Shown piece after piece: positions 1-7,632 of a DNA stretch of 64,000 nucleotides. The stretch is from Pseudorhizobium pelagicum (GTDB lineage: Bacteria; Pseudomonadota; Alphaproteobacteria; Rhizobiales; Rhizobiaceae), in contig JOKI01000009.1 in assembly GCA_000722615.1 (NCBI GenBank), forward strand, positions 124,001 through 188,000, given 5' to 3'. Made by a program: the position numbers and the translations under genes. Below the pieces are notes generated by a model, which had not been told where the DNA came from, made no database searches, and saw nothing but the letters and a program-made list of their open reading frames with translations. Every line of letters starts with the position of its first letter. The stretch's first letter is position 1.

Positions 1-349
1 TCGAATGCGCCTTGTTCATCGTCACCACGTCGGGCAGGCGCGACGGCCGGTAGACGCCGCTGTAGTCGGTGGCGATGCCGACGCCGCCCGGCGTCTCGAT
101 GAAATAGGTCGAGTGTCCGACATAGGTAATCCTGACCTCTTCGCGGGCGGAGAGATCCGCCGAGCGGCCGTTCTGCGCCAGCACCAGCGGGACAGCGCCG
201 GAGGGGGAATAACTGGCGAAGGTAGCATTCGGCACCGCCTGGGCGATCGCCTGGCACTGGCTGACCGCCATCGGCGCGTCCTGCGCCAGCACCTGCATGG
301 CCGGGGCGCACAGGCAGAAGAGAACGAAGGCGACAGTCCGCAGCATCAT
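1..349 (-). CDS. MBL-fold metallo-hydrolase, N-terminal part (cut by window edge)
   Basis: The first 116 residues of a protein whose C-terminus lies outside the window. It begins MMLRTVAFVLFCLCAPA, a clear Sec signal peptide with likely cleavage near AQA, so the product is exported. After about 70 residues comes the strand pattern VRITYVGHSTYFIETPGGV, which is the opening of a metallo-beta-lactamase fold of the UlaG/YtnP-like type. The zinc-binding HxHxDH block should follow just beyond the visible end (last residues NKAHS). A ribosome-binding site (AGGGAGTGG) lies directly upstream of the start. The substrate cannot be told from this part. The fold is fairly sure, the reaction is not. Confidence 0.72.
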   Translation of the reverse strand, partial: MMLRTVAFVLFCLCAPAMQVLAQDAPMAVSQCQAIAQAVPNATFASYSPSGAVPLVLAQNGRSADLSAREEVRITYVGHSTYFIETPGGVGIATDYSGVYRPSRLPDVVTMNKAHS

Positions 350-454
350 GCCACTCCCTGATCCGTTGTGACGGCAGGATGCGGCAAGGCAAGAGGACGG
401 TCCAGCGGCTTCCTCAGCCGCCGGCCTCACATTTCTGTCATTCCTGAAGGAGGA

Positions 455-1279
455 TTACGCCCAGAACGGCGGCACGGTCTCCTGGAGACGCGGGCCAATC
501 CGCAGCGGCGCGATCTTCTCCGCCAGGCCGCTGGAATCGGAGATCTCGATCCCGAGGCCGCAGATCGTTGCCGGTCCGGTGGCGGCCTCGAAGCGGCCCT
601 TCGGCATCTTCGAGATGAAGCGGTTCAGCGGCTCTTCCTTGTCCATGCCGAGCGAGGAATCATAGTCGCCGCACATGCCCGCATCCGACATGTAGCCGGT
701 GCCGCCGTTGAGGATCTGGCAGTCGGCAGTCGGCACATGCGTGTGCGTGCCGACGACGAGGCTTGCCCGACCGTCGACGAAATGGCCGAAGCACTGCTTC
801 TCGCTCGTCGCCTCCGCGTGAAAGTCGAAGACCACCGCATCCACCTGCTCCTTCAGCGGGCAGGCGGAAAGAATGGCCTCGGCCGAATTGAAGGGGTCGT
901 CGAGCTCTGGATGCATGAACACCCGTCCCATGATATTGGCCACCAGAATGCGGGCGCCATTGCGCGCGTAGTAGACGCTGGACCCGCGGCCCGGCGTGCC
1001 GGCAGGATAGTTCGCGGGACGCAGGAACTGTTCGTGCCGCCCGGCAAAGCCGACGGCATCCTTCTGGTCCCAGACGTGATTGCCCGTGGTCACCACATCG
1101 GCGCCGGCGTTGATCGTTTCCAGGAAGATGTCTTCCGTGATGCCGAAGCCGCCTGCCGCATTTTCGCCGTTGACGATGACGAAGTCGAGCTTCAGGTCGG
1201 AGATCAGGCCCGGCAGCCGCTCCCAGACCGCCGTCCGGCCAGTCTTGCCCACCATGTCACCCAAGAAGAGAAGTCGCAT
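455..1279 (-). CDS. YmdB-family metallophosphoesterase (TIGR00282)
   Basis: A 274-residue protein of the YmdB/TIGR00282 family, dinuclear-metal phosphoesterases; the Bacillus member hydrolyses 2',3'-cyclic nucleotides and affects RNA turnover and cell-fate choice. Metal ligands are visible: D8 in FLGDMVGKTGR, E39/N40 in VNGEN, N67/H68 in TTGNHVWD, H154 in FDFHAEAT, and H179/H181 in GTHTHVPT. The length matches the family. It is cytoplasmic, with no signal peptide. The gene follows the 5-formyl-THF cyclo-ligase by 2 bases on the same strand, so the two are very likely co-transcribed and perhaps translationally coupled. The family assignment is strong; the physiological substrate in rhizobia is unknown. 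Confidence 0.9.
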   Translation of the reverse strand: MRLLFLGDMVGKTGRTAVWERLPGLISDLKLDFVIVNGENAAGGFGITEDIFLETINAGADVVTTGNHVWDQKDAVGFAGRHEQFLRPANYPAGTPGRGSSVYYARNGARILVANIMGRVFMHPELDDPFNSAEAILSACPLKEQVDAVVFDFHAEATSEKQCFGHFVDGRASLVVGTHTHVPTADCQILNGGTGYMSDAGMCGDYDSSLGMDKEEPLNRFISKMPKGRFEAATGPATICGLGIEISDSSGLAEKIAPLRIGPRLQETVPPFWA

Positions 1280-1281
1280 TC

Positions 1282-1869
1282 TTATCCAATCTGCGTGTCG
1301 AAGATCCGAAGGCCGCTTTCGCTGAGCAGGGCCTGCAGTCCAATGTCGTGAGGTTCGGTTGGGACTGATGCCACTTCCTGGCAGTCGAAGGCAATCCCGA
1401 TCAGCTGCGGCCTGCGCCCCAGGGCATGCAGGCGGGCGATGGCGCGGTCGTAATAGCCGCCGCCATAGCCGATCCGCTGGCCTCTTGCATCGAAGGCCGA
1501 AAGGGGCACCAGCATGATGTCCGGGTCGAGCACCTCGGCCTCCGGTCCGGGCGCCATCGTCCCGAAACCGCAGTCGACCAGGGGCGCGCCGGGGACCAGC
1601 TCGCGAAACACGATCTGCTGCTTGTCGAGGATCACCGGCACGCAGATCCGCGCGCCACGACCGCGCAGCCCGGCCATCAGCGGCCGCAGGTCCATCTCCG
1701 AACGGATGGGGAGGAAGCCGGAAATGACGGTTCCCGGCTCGAACTGAAGCGCCGCCAGCCCGTGGTCGGCCAGTTGCAGGCTCTTCTCGATCCGCTCGGC
1801 GACCGGAATGGCGTCCCGCGCCGTCAGGCGTCCTGCTCGCAGCTCTGCCTTTGCCCCCTGCACTGCCAT
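1282..1869 (-). CDS. 5-formyltetrahydrofolate cyclo-ligase
   Basis: A 195-residue enzyme that converts 5-formyl-THF to 5,10-methenyl-THF using ATP, returning the storage folate to the one-carbon pool. The signature GYGGGYYDR is at residues 134-142, and the preceding DIMLVPLSAFD segment is typical. The start was placed at the ATG at 1869 because its first two bases share the upstream gene's TGA (TGATG overlap); the frame stays open further upstream but only encodes antisense-like arginine-rich sequence. In many bacteria this gene lies beside 6S RNA and zapA. Here a membrane protein and a phosphorelay separate them, with all genes still on one strand. The usual symbols are fthC or ygfA. Confidence 0.9.
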   Translation of the reverse strand: MAVQGAKAELRAGRLTARDAIPVAERIEKSLQLADHGLAALQFEPGTVISGFLPIRSEMDLRPLMAGLRGRGARICVPVILDKQQIVFRELVPGAPLVDCGFGTMAPGPEAEVLDPDIMLVPLSAFDARGQRIGYGGGYYDRAIARLHALGRRPQLIGIAFDCQEVASVPTEPHDIGLQALLSESGLRIFDTQIG

Positions 1870-3158
1870 CAGTCCTGGTCCTGCTGGGCCCTGCGCACGA
1901 GCAGCTTGTCGATCCGCCGGCCGTCGAGGTCGATCACCTCGAACACCCATCCCTGCCGCTCGAAGCATTCCCCGAGCTCCGGAAGATGCTTGAGCTCGTC
2001 GAGCACGAAGCCCGCAACGGTTTCATAGTCGGGATCCGCTTTGAGCCGCAGCCGCATCTCATGGGAGAACTCGTCGATCGGCATCCAGCCGGCCACCAGG
2101 AACGACCCGTCCTCACGCGCCACGATGGCAGGTTCGTCGGTTTCGTCTTCCTGGAAGACGCCGGTGATCGCCTCTAGGATGTCCGCCGAGGTGATGATGC
2201 CCTCGAAGTGGCCGTATTCGTCGTAGACGAGCACCATGTGCGCCGGCGTCTTGCGCAGCGCCTGGATGACGTCGAGCGCGCCGGTCAGGTCCGAGACGAC
2301 CGGCGCTTCGCGCATCAGCTTGCGGATGTCGTCACCCGTGCCGGATGCGACGTAGTCGAAGGCGTCCTTGACGAACAGGACGCCCAGGATCTCGTCGGAT
2401 GAGCCGTTTCGGATCGGCAGCCTTGTGCGCTGCGTGCGGCGCAGCTGCGCGCGGATCTCGGCGGCGTCGTCCTCGATATCCACCACCTCGACGTCCCGTC
2501 GCGGCGTCATCAGGCCGCGGGCGGTGCGGTCGGCAAGGCGCATGACGCCTGAGATCATCGCCGATTCCTCGGTCTCGATGACACCCGCGTTATGGGCCTC
2601 CGCAAGCACCGTGCGGATTTCCTCGTCCGTGACCCGCTCGCCCGTATCGCCCTTCTGGCCGAGCAGCCCGAGCACCAGCTTGCCGGACACGTCCAGGAGC
2701 CAGACAAGCGGCGCCCCGATCTTGGCGACCAGGACCATGGCCGGCGCCACGCGGGCGGCGACCGTTTCGGGAGCCCGCAGCGCGATCTGCTTCGGCACCA
2801 GCTCGCCGACGATCAGCGCCAGATAGGTGATGGCGACGACGACGGTGCCGACGCCCAGTGCATCCGACCAGTTGTCCGGCAGCCCCTGCAGTTCAAGCCA
2901 ATTGGCGAACCGGGCACCGAGGGTTGCGCCGGAGAAGGCGCCGGAAAGGATGCCGACCAGGGTGATGCCGATCTGGACCGATGACAGGAACCGCCCCGGA
3001 TCCTCGGCCAGCCGCAGCGCCTGCCTTGCCCCCCGGCTTCCCTGCTCCGCCATGATCTTGAGCCGGACGGGGCGGGCCGACACGACCGCCAGCTCGGACA
3101 TGGCAAGCACGCCGTTGAGGACGGTGAGGGCCACGACGATGAAAATTTCAGTAAACAA
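1869..3158 (-). CDS. CNNM/CorC-HlyC family membrane protein with CBS pair
   Basis: A 429-residue inner-membrane protein of the DUF21-CBS-CorC_HlyC family, often labelled hemolysin-like. Relatives handle Mg2+/Co2+ or other divalent cations. The N-terminal DUF21 (CNNM) domain covers about residues 1-190 with three to four hydrophobic helices and the phrases LNGVLAMSELAVVSAR and GELVPKQIALR. Two CBS motifs lie at about 215-335, and a CorC_HlyC domain ends the protein (GWMPIDEF onward). I chose a TTG start at 3158 (preceded by GAGAG): it gives the usual family N-terminus and length. The frame stays open to 3341, but that extra sequence looks non-coding. The stop overlaps the next gene's ATG. Transport substrate is unproven. 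Confidence 0.85.
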   Translation of the reverse strand: MFTEIFIVVALTVLNGVLAMSELAVVSARPVRLKIMAEQGSRGARQALRLAEDPGRFLSSVQIGITLVGILSGAFSGATLGARFANWLELQGLPDNWSDALGVGTVVVAITYLALIVGELVPKQIALRAPETVAARVAPAMVLVAKIGAPLVWLLDVSGKLVLGLLGQKGDTGERVTDEEIRTVLAEAHNAGVIETEESAMISGVMRLADRTARGLMTPRRDVEVVDIEDDAAEIRAQLRRTQRTRLPIRNGSSDEILGVLFVKDAFDYVASGTGDDIRKLMREAPVVSDLTGALDVIQALRKTPAHMVLVYDEYGHFEGIITSADILEAITGVFQEDETDEPAIVAREDGSFLVAGWMPIDEFSHEMRLRLKADPDYETVAGFVLDELKHLPELGECFERQGWVFEVIDLDGRRIDKLLVRRAQQDQD

Positions 3159-3367
3159 GAGAATCTCTCGGTTGGGACGAAAACGGATCTGCGTGGCCGA
3201 TCCGCTCGAGACAGGATCGAAAGGCAGTCCACCCGGCAGGTTTCCGCCCTGAGGGTCGGCGTGACATGGGCCAGGAGGGCTCATTGCCAGGCGCAGGCAT
3301 TCAGGCTCCTGAATGATACGGTGGGGCCACGCCCATGGCAATGGTCGCGTCGTTCACGGAAGGACGG

Positions 3368-4402
3368 CTAGGGCTGGAGCGTCAGGACGAGCTCGGCGCG
3401 AGTACCGCTAGGCCGGGGCTTGTAGTCGATGGTGGAGCCGAGGGTCGCAGCCATGGACTTGACGATCCGGCTGCCGAGACCGGTGCCCTTCGGCGTGTCG
3501 CCCTCAACCCAGCCGATACCGTCGTCTTCCACGACCAGAAGCACCTGCTCCGGACCCTGCAGCATGAAGGCGACACGGACTTCGCCTTCGCCACCGTCCG
3601 GATAGGCATATTTGATCGCATTGGTAAGGAGTTCGGTGACGATCATCCCGACCGAGACGGCCCGGTCCGATGTCAGGGACACCTGGTCCGCCTGGAGCTG
3701 GATGACCGGCCCCTGCTGGTCCATGTTGACCGAATTCTGCACCTCCTTGACCAGCGTACCGAGGTATTTGTCCATCTCCACATGCCGGACGTCGTCGGAG
3801 GTATAGAGGCTGCGGTGCATGCCGGCGATGGCGGTGATCCGCGCCTGCGTCTCCGTCAGCGCATCCTTCACGTCGTCGCTCTTGCTGTTGGACGCCTGGA
3901 GGCGGATGAGCGCGGCAACGAGAGCGAGACTGTTGGCGACCCGGTGGTTGACCTCCGCCAGCAGCACTTCGGCGCGTTCCTTGCCGAGCCTGATCTCCTG
4001 ATCCGCCTTTTCCTTGGCCATGCGCAGCTCGGCATTGGCGATTGCCTGCCGGAGCGCGCTTTCCATCAGCGGCCAGAATTCCCCGCCGACGGTCTTGATC
4101 ACATAGTCGGAGGCACCGTTCTTCAGGGCCTCGATCGCGATGGTCGCTTCGCTGGACCCCGTGACATAGATGACCGGAAGCACGATCTGGCGCTCCTTCA
4201 GCATGCCGAGGATCTGCAGTCCGGTTTCCGCGCGCAGGTAGTGGTCGAGCACGATCGCGGCGAACGAGCCGTTCTCCAGGGCCGCCAATGCCGACACGGA
4301 ATCCGCCGCGTGGACCACATCGTAGCCGGCACGCCCCAGATACTTCTGCGCCAGACGGGCCAGCGCAAGATCGTCGTCGACATAAAGAACGGTTTGCGGC
4401 AT
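3368..4402 (-). CDS. Hybrid REC-HisKA_2 sensor histidine kinase
   Basis: A 344-residue cytoplasmic protein that receives and passes on phosphoryl groups. An N-terminal receiver domain (residues 1-120) has acidic residues D9-D11, phospho-acceptor D53 (IVLDHY), T81 and K103. A HisKA_2-type dimerisation/histidine region follows at about 145-215 with H153 in VNHRVANSLALVAAL. A HATPase_c domain ends it, with N261 in ELLTNAIKYA, a G1 box DDGIG (293-297) and a G2 box GTGLG (306-310). HisKA_2/HWE kinases are common in Rhizobiales and several feed the PhyR/EcfG general stress response; that link is only inference here. It is the third gene of a likely operon (CHASE3 kinase, response regulator, this gene), 9 bases after the regulator. 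Confidence 0.88.
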   Translation of the reverse strand: MPQTVLYVDDDLALARLAQKYLGRAGYDVVHAADSVSALAALENGSFAAIVLDHYLRAETGLQILGMLKERQIVLPVIYVTGSSEATIAIEALKNGASDYVIKTVGGEFWPLMESALRQAIANAELRMAKEKADQEIRLGKERAEVLLAEVNHRVANSLALVAALIRLQASNSKSDDVKDALTETQARITAIAGMHRSLYTSDDVRHVEMDKYLGTLVKEVQNSVNMDQQGPVIQLQADQVSLTSDRAVSVGMIVTELLTNAIKYAYPDGGEGEVRVAFMLQGPEQVLLVVEDDGIGWVEGDTPKGTGLGSRIVKSMAATLGSTIDYKPRPSGTRAELVLTLQP

Positions 4403-4411
4403 CTGCTTCCG

Positions 4412-4855
4412 TTACTGCCCCGGCACTTGCATCACAGAGAAAAACAGGCCGAGCTGACGGATGGCATGGGCGAAGCTGTCATAGTCGACGGGCTTCGTGA
4501 TGTAGACGTTTGCGCCAAGATCGTAGCAACGCTGGATTTCCCGCTCATCGTCAGTGGTCGTCAGGATGACGACCGGCAGGCGCTTCGCATGTGGGTTGGA
4601 CTTCACCTTCTCCAGGATGTCAATGCCGGACATGTCGGGAAGGTTGAGGTCGAGCAGAATCAGCAGGTGGCGGTCCTGAGTGGAGACGCCCGTGCGGTCG
4701 CTGCCGAGGATAAAATCGAGCGCGGAGTTGCCGTCCGTGAAGGGAACGATCTCGTTGCTGACGCCTGCCCGCCGGACATTCTTTTCGATGAGTCGCGCAT
4801 GGCCCTCATCGTCTTCGACCATCACGATGGTGACTTCTTTTGCTGCCGCTTTCAT
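4412..4855 (-). CDS. Single-domain response regulator (Rcp1-like)
   Basis: A 147-residue stand-alone receiver domain with no DNA-binding output. The acidic pocket is E14-D15-D16 (VEDDEGHA), the phospho-acceptor is D69 in LLDLNLPDMSG, and the switch residues are T100 (ILTTTDD) and K121 (ITKPV). The region around RLIEKNVRRAG and the loop before D69 resemble Rcp1-type regulators that pair with phytochrome-like or CHASE-type kinases. Its start codon overlaps the stop of the CHASE3 kinase by 4 bases (ATGA), a strong sign of translational coupling and of a cognate pair. It probably acts by protein contact or as a phosphate shuttle to the downstream REC-HisKA_2 kinase. Confidence 0.9.
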   Translation of the reverse strand: MKAAAKEVTIVMVEDDEGHARLIEKNVRRAGVSNEIVPFTDGNSALDFILGSDRTGVSTQDRHLLILLDLNLPDMSGIDILEKVKSNPHAKRLPVVILTTTDDEREIQRCYDLGANVYITKPVDYDSFAHAIRQLGLFFSVMQVPGQ

Positions 4856-6351
4856 GACCCGTTACTCCTGACATACTGGGACAAATCACCGGGGAGGCGA
4901 ATGATGAATGTTGATCCCCCCCCCAAAGTCGATGTCACGGTAATCTCGCCGCCTAAATTTCTGACTAACGATCGGACATGGGCAAGGCCTATACCCTCTC
5001 CGGTCTTGTCTTGCACGCCCGATCTGCGGAAAAGTTCAAAGATACGTTCGTGATCTTCCGGCGCGACCCCCCGGCCGTTGTCCTCCACCTCGATGCGCAC
5101 GCCGTTGCGCTTGGCGGGCATGGCGCGCACCGCCAGATGCAGCGGCCGATCGGGATGGCGATATTTCACCGCATTGTCGAAGAGATTGCCGAAGATCTGC
5201 TCGAGCGAGAAGCGGTCCGATATCAACCCCTTGGCGCCGCCGACGGCGATCCTGATCTCGCCGCCCGCCTCGTCCACCTGATGATAGATGCTGGCTGCCG
5301 TGTTCTCCAGAAGCTCCGAAAGATCGATCGGCTCCGGCTTCAGCTCCCGTCGCCCGTCCCTGGAAATTTTCAGGATGGCGTTGATCAGCCCGTCCATTTT
5401 CTTGGTGGACGACCGGATGAAGCCGATGGCTTCGGGAAGGTCTTCCTCGACCGCCACCCGCGCCTCGCGGATTTCATCCTCCGTCAGCCTGTCACCATCC
5501 GACAGGATATAGGTGCGTACGGTGCTCAGCGTCGTATCGAGCTCGCTGGTAAAGCCCATGATGTTGACGAGCGGCGCGCGCAGGTCGTGGGAGACGATAT
5601 AGGCATAGCGCTGGATCTCGCGATTGGCCTGCATCAGGTCCTCGGTCCGCTCCTCCACCCGCTCTTCGAGGCTGGCGTTAAGCTCCTCGACGGCGCTCTG
5701 GGCACGGGACAGCGCGCGGACGTGCTGCATGACGATCAGGATCGCTCCTCCGACCACAGCGATGATGACGATGCCACCACCGATGGCGAACCACTGCATC
5801 GAAACCGCCGAGCTGGAGAGCTCCTCCACCCCTTCGTTCAAGCGCAGGTCCAGCGCCGCGATGAGGCTGCGAAGCAGATCCTGGGCTTCTTCCATAACCT
5901 GTCGGCCATATTCGGCACGAACCACGGCAACCGCCCCGGCAACGTCGCCGGCCTGGGCCATCGCCACCGTCTCGCGGAGTTCCGTGAGCTTCTCGGTGAT
6001 CAGGTACTCGATGCGGGAAACGGAATCGACAACGGAATCCTCAGCGTCCAGCGTCGCCTTCAGGCGTTCCATGCGTATGCCGAGCTCGTCCATGGACCGC
6101 TGGTAGGGCTCCAGGAAGTTCTCGTTCTGCGTCAGAAGAAAGCCGCGCTGCCCGGTTTCCGCCGCCTGCAGCAGCACCAGCATGTCGGCGGAGGCGGCGC
6201 GCGCATTGCGAAGCTCAACGACGGTCGTGAAATAGGATTGCGTCATCCGCGCCTGAAACAGGGACGACAGGACGATTCCCACGAGGATCGCTGCGCCGAT
6301 CAGAAGCATCAGGATCGACGAGCGGGCAAATGTGTTTGTCTTGTGCGGCAT
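4852..6351 (-). CDS. CHASE3-domain sensor histidine kinase
   Basis: A 499-residue membrane sensor kinase. TM1 is at about residues 13-33. A periplasmic CHASE3 domain follows at about 35-180, with its conserved phrase LLQAAETGQRGFLLT, and TM2 is at about 187-208. A coiled coil (about 215-247) leads to a HisKA domain with phospho-acceptor H255 in YIVSHDLRAPLVNI. The HATPase_c domain has an N box (FGNLFDNAVKYR), G1 (EDNGRGV) and G2 (GEGIGLAH). The ligand is unknown, as for nearly all CHASE3 sensors. It is the first gene of a three-gene phosphorelay operon and overlaps the response regulator by 4 bases. Upstream lies the 6S RNA gene on the same strand. Confidence 0.92.
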   Translation of the reverse strand: MPHKTNTFARSSILMLLIGAAILVGIVLSSLFQARMTQSYFTTVVELRNARAASADMLVLLQAAETGQRGFLLTQNENFLEPYQRSMDELGIRMERLKATLDAEDSVVDSVSRIEYLITEKLTELRETVAMAQAGDVAGAVAVVRAEYGRQVMEEAQDLLRSLIAALDLRLNEGVEELSSSAVSMQWFAIGGGIVIIAVVGGAILIVMQHVRALSRAQSAVEELNASLEERVEERTEDLMQANREIQRYAYIVSHDLRAPLVNIMGFTSELDTTLSTVRTYILSDGDRLTEDEIREARVAVEEDLPEAIGFIRSSTKKMDGLINAILKISRDGRRELKPEPIDLSELLENTAASIYHQVDEAGGEIRIAVGGAKGLISDRFSLEQIFGNLFDNAVKYRHPDRPLHLAVRAMPAKRNGVRIEVEDNGRGVAPEDHERIFELFRRSGVQDKTGEGIGLAHVRSLVRNLGGEITVTSTLGGGSTFIIRLPGDLSQYVRSNGS

Positions 6352-6439
6352 GGGATCCCGGCATGATGGATGACGGGGGGAAACTTGTTCCCCGCGGCTT
6401 CAAAGTCAAGCCGGCGCCGGCGTTCGGCAGGTGAGTTTG

Positions 6440-6605
6440 GTAAGTGCGATCCACGGCAACCGATGGAGGTTTACGATCCTGGGTGCCTACAAACGTAGGT
6501 GGGCGCCATATGTCCAAGCCCACGGGCCTGGCCAGGGACAGCTCCCTTTGGATCGAGTATGGCCCCAGGGATTGTGGTTCCTGTCGTGAGGCGCAGATCG
6601 CAACT
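6440..6605 (-). ncRNA. ssrS: 6S RNA
   Basis: About 165 nt on the minus strand between zapA and the CHASE3 kinase. The 5' and 3' ends form a closing stem: plus-strand GATCGCA at 6596-6602 pairs with TGCGATC at 6445-6451. Between them is a long, imperfectly paired rod with GC-rich flanks and a central bubble, the shape that mimics an open promoter and binds sigma-70 RNA polymerase. The location next to zapA is the conserved place for 6S RNA. A -10-like CTATAT (plus 6610-6615) lies just before the expected 5' end. Ends are good to a few bases. A covariance-model search with Rfam 6S would settle it. Confidence 0.82.
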
Positions 6606-6640
6606 CAGATATAGGCCTAATCTCTGCCGTCCGCCAGTGG
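6596..6640 (-). promoter_or_regulatory. Promoter region of 6S RNA
   Basis: On the minus strand CTATAT (plus 6610-6615) stands six to eight bases before the expected 6S RNA 5' end and matches the alphaproteobacterial -10 consensus. A -35 element is not clear at 17 bases. Confidence 0.45.
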
Positions 6641-6657
6641 CTGAAAACGCTTTTGCG

Positions 6658-7032
6658 TCAGTTCACGGGCGCATTTCGCCCGGTCAGCTTTCCGGTCAGC
6701 GACTCGATGCGGCCGGCGAGGTCGCCGAGCGTCGAGACCAGAAGCTGCTCATGCTGCTGATGGTGTTCGCTGTCGCCGTCGCGGGCAGATCTCAGCGCGG
6801 CGATATCGGTCTCGCAGGCGGCCAGCTTCCGCTTCAATTCCGACAGTTCGTCCATCACCATGATGCCGGCCATGACGGTCAGCCGCAGATCGCCGATCTC
6901 CCCGAACTGGCTCTTCAGGTGCCCGACATACTGGTCGAAACCGGCCGCAAGGTCGGTCAGGTGGTCTTCCTGGCCCTCTTCGCAGGCCATGCGGTAGGCC
7001 TTGCCGTCGATCGTTACCGTCACCTGAGCCAT
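6658..7032 (-). CDS. zapA: Cell division protein ZapA
   Basis: A 124-residue ZapA homologue, a small cytoplasmic protein that binds FtsZ and bundles its filaments at the division site. The N-terminal globular domain starts MAQVTVTIDGKAYRMACEEG, the typical ZapA opening, followed by the helix containing LRLTVMAGIMVMDELSELKRKL. The C-terminal half is a predicted coiled coil for tetramer formation. The C-terminus is somewhat longer than in Escherichia coli, as usual in Rhizobiales. It follows the DUF4164 gene with an 18-base gap on the same strand, and 6S RNA comes after it, matching the widely conserved zapA-6S arrangement. Confidence 0.92.
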   Translation of the reverse strand: MAQVTVTIDGKAYRMACEEGQEDHLTDLAAGFDQYVGHLKSQFGEIGDLRLTVMAGIMVMDELSELKRKLAACETDIAALRSARDGDSEHHQQHEQLLVSTLGDLAGRIESLTGKLTGRNAPVN

Positions 7033-7050
7033 GGCTTGTCCTTCGCTGCG

Positions 7051-7323
7051 CTATCGGTCGAGGACCGCGCGGATGGTTTCCATCGCCGTGACCAGACGAC
7101 GCGAAACCTCGCGATTGACCTCTTCCAGCCGATTGGCGCGAAACTGTGACTGGTCGAGTTCCTGGGCGAGCCGGGCTCGATCCGCATGAACGCGGCGCAC
7201 CTCACCCTCGGCATCGGCGCTCTGGCGCTGATGCTCGATACGCATGTCGACCGCATTCTCGAGACCGCCAATGGCAGCCGCGAGCTCGGCAAGTGCCTGA
7301 TCCAACGTCTTTTCCGCCGGCAT
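7051..7323 (-). CDS. DUF4164 family coiled-coil protein
   Basis: A 90-residue, highly charged, almost wholly helical protein. Heptad-like spacing is seen from ALAELAAAIGGLENAV through RARLAQELDQSQFRANRLEEV, indicating a coiled coil. This is the small DUF4164 family found directly upstream of zapA in Rhizobiales. The function is unknown. The constant pairing with zapA, and the shared coiled-coil design (compare ZapB upstream or downstream of ZapA in other phyla), suggest a divisome accessory role, which is inference. Expression is probably from the divergent region shared with tkt. Confidence 0.82.
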   Translation of the reverse strand: MPAEKTLDQALAELAAAIGGLENAVDMRIEHQRQSADAEGEVRRVHADRARLAQELDQSQFRANRLEEVNREVSRRLVTAMETIRAVLDR

Positions 7324-7632
7324 CCGAATCTTCCGTGTGAACCTTGCCGAATCGGCTCTCGCGCCGATCTGACTTCGACGGCAGACTATTCAGCCCTCCG
7401 ACACGGGTCAACAAAGCCGCCGCGACAGCCCACGTGTATCTTGTGAATCCAGAGGACGGCGGCCTTGGCTCGATATGCCCGCCGATGAGGCAAAGCGTCT
7501 CGCACCTGCCCAAATGGACGGCTGATCCGGGCCAGTTTTGTTGACTTGCGCGTTGCACCTGATATGGATCAGCCGCTTTCACGCGGTCCGTCTGAAGACC
7601 GTGAACGACACCCGGAACACAGCGGAACAGTC
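7324..7632. other. Divergent intergenic region between DUF4164 and tkt
   Basis: About 309 bases with no convincing gene. It must hold the promoters for the DUF4164-zapA unit (minus) and tkt (plus). The best visible tkt candidate is TTGACT at 7541-7546 followed after 16 bases by TATGGA at 7563-7568. An alternative is TTGTTG at 7538-7543 with 17 bases to GATATG. Neither is strong. The long frame that runs from 7546 into tkt reads through this region but shows no conserved N-terminus. Confidence 0.4.

Noticed and set aside
3335..5053. Long plus-strand frame opposite the phosphorelay genes
   Set aside because: Antisense shadow; no start signal or recognisable domain, while the minus strand carries complete REC and kinase domains.
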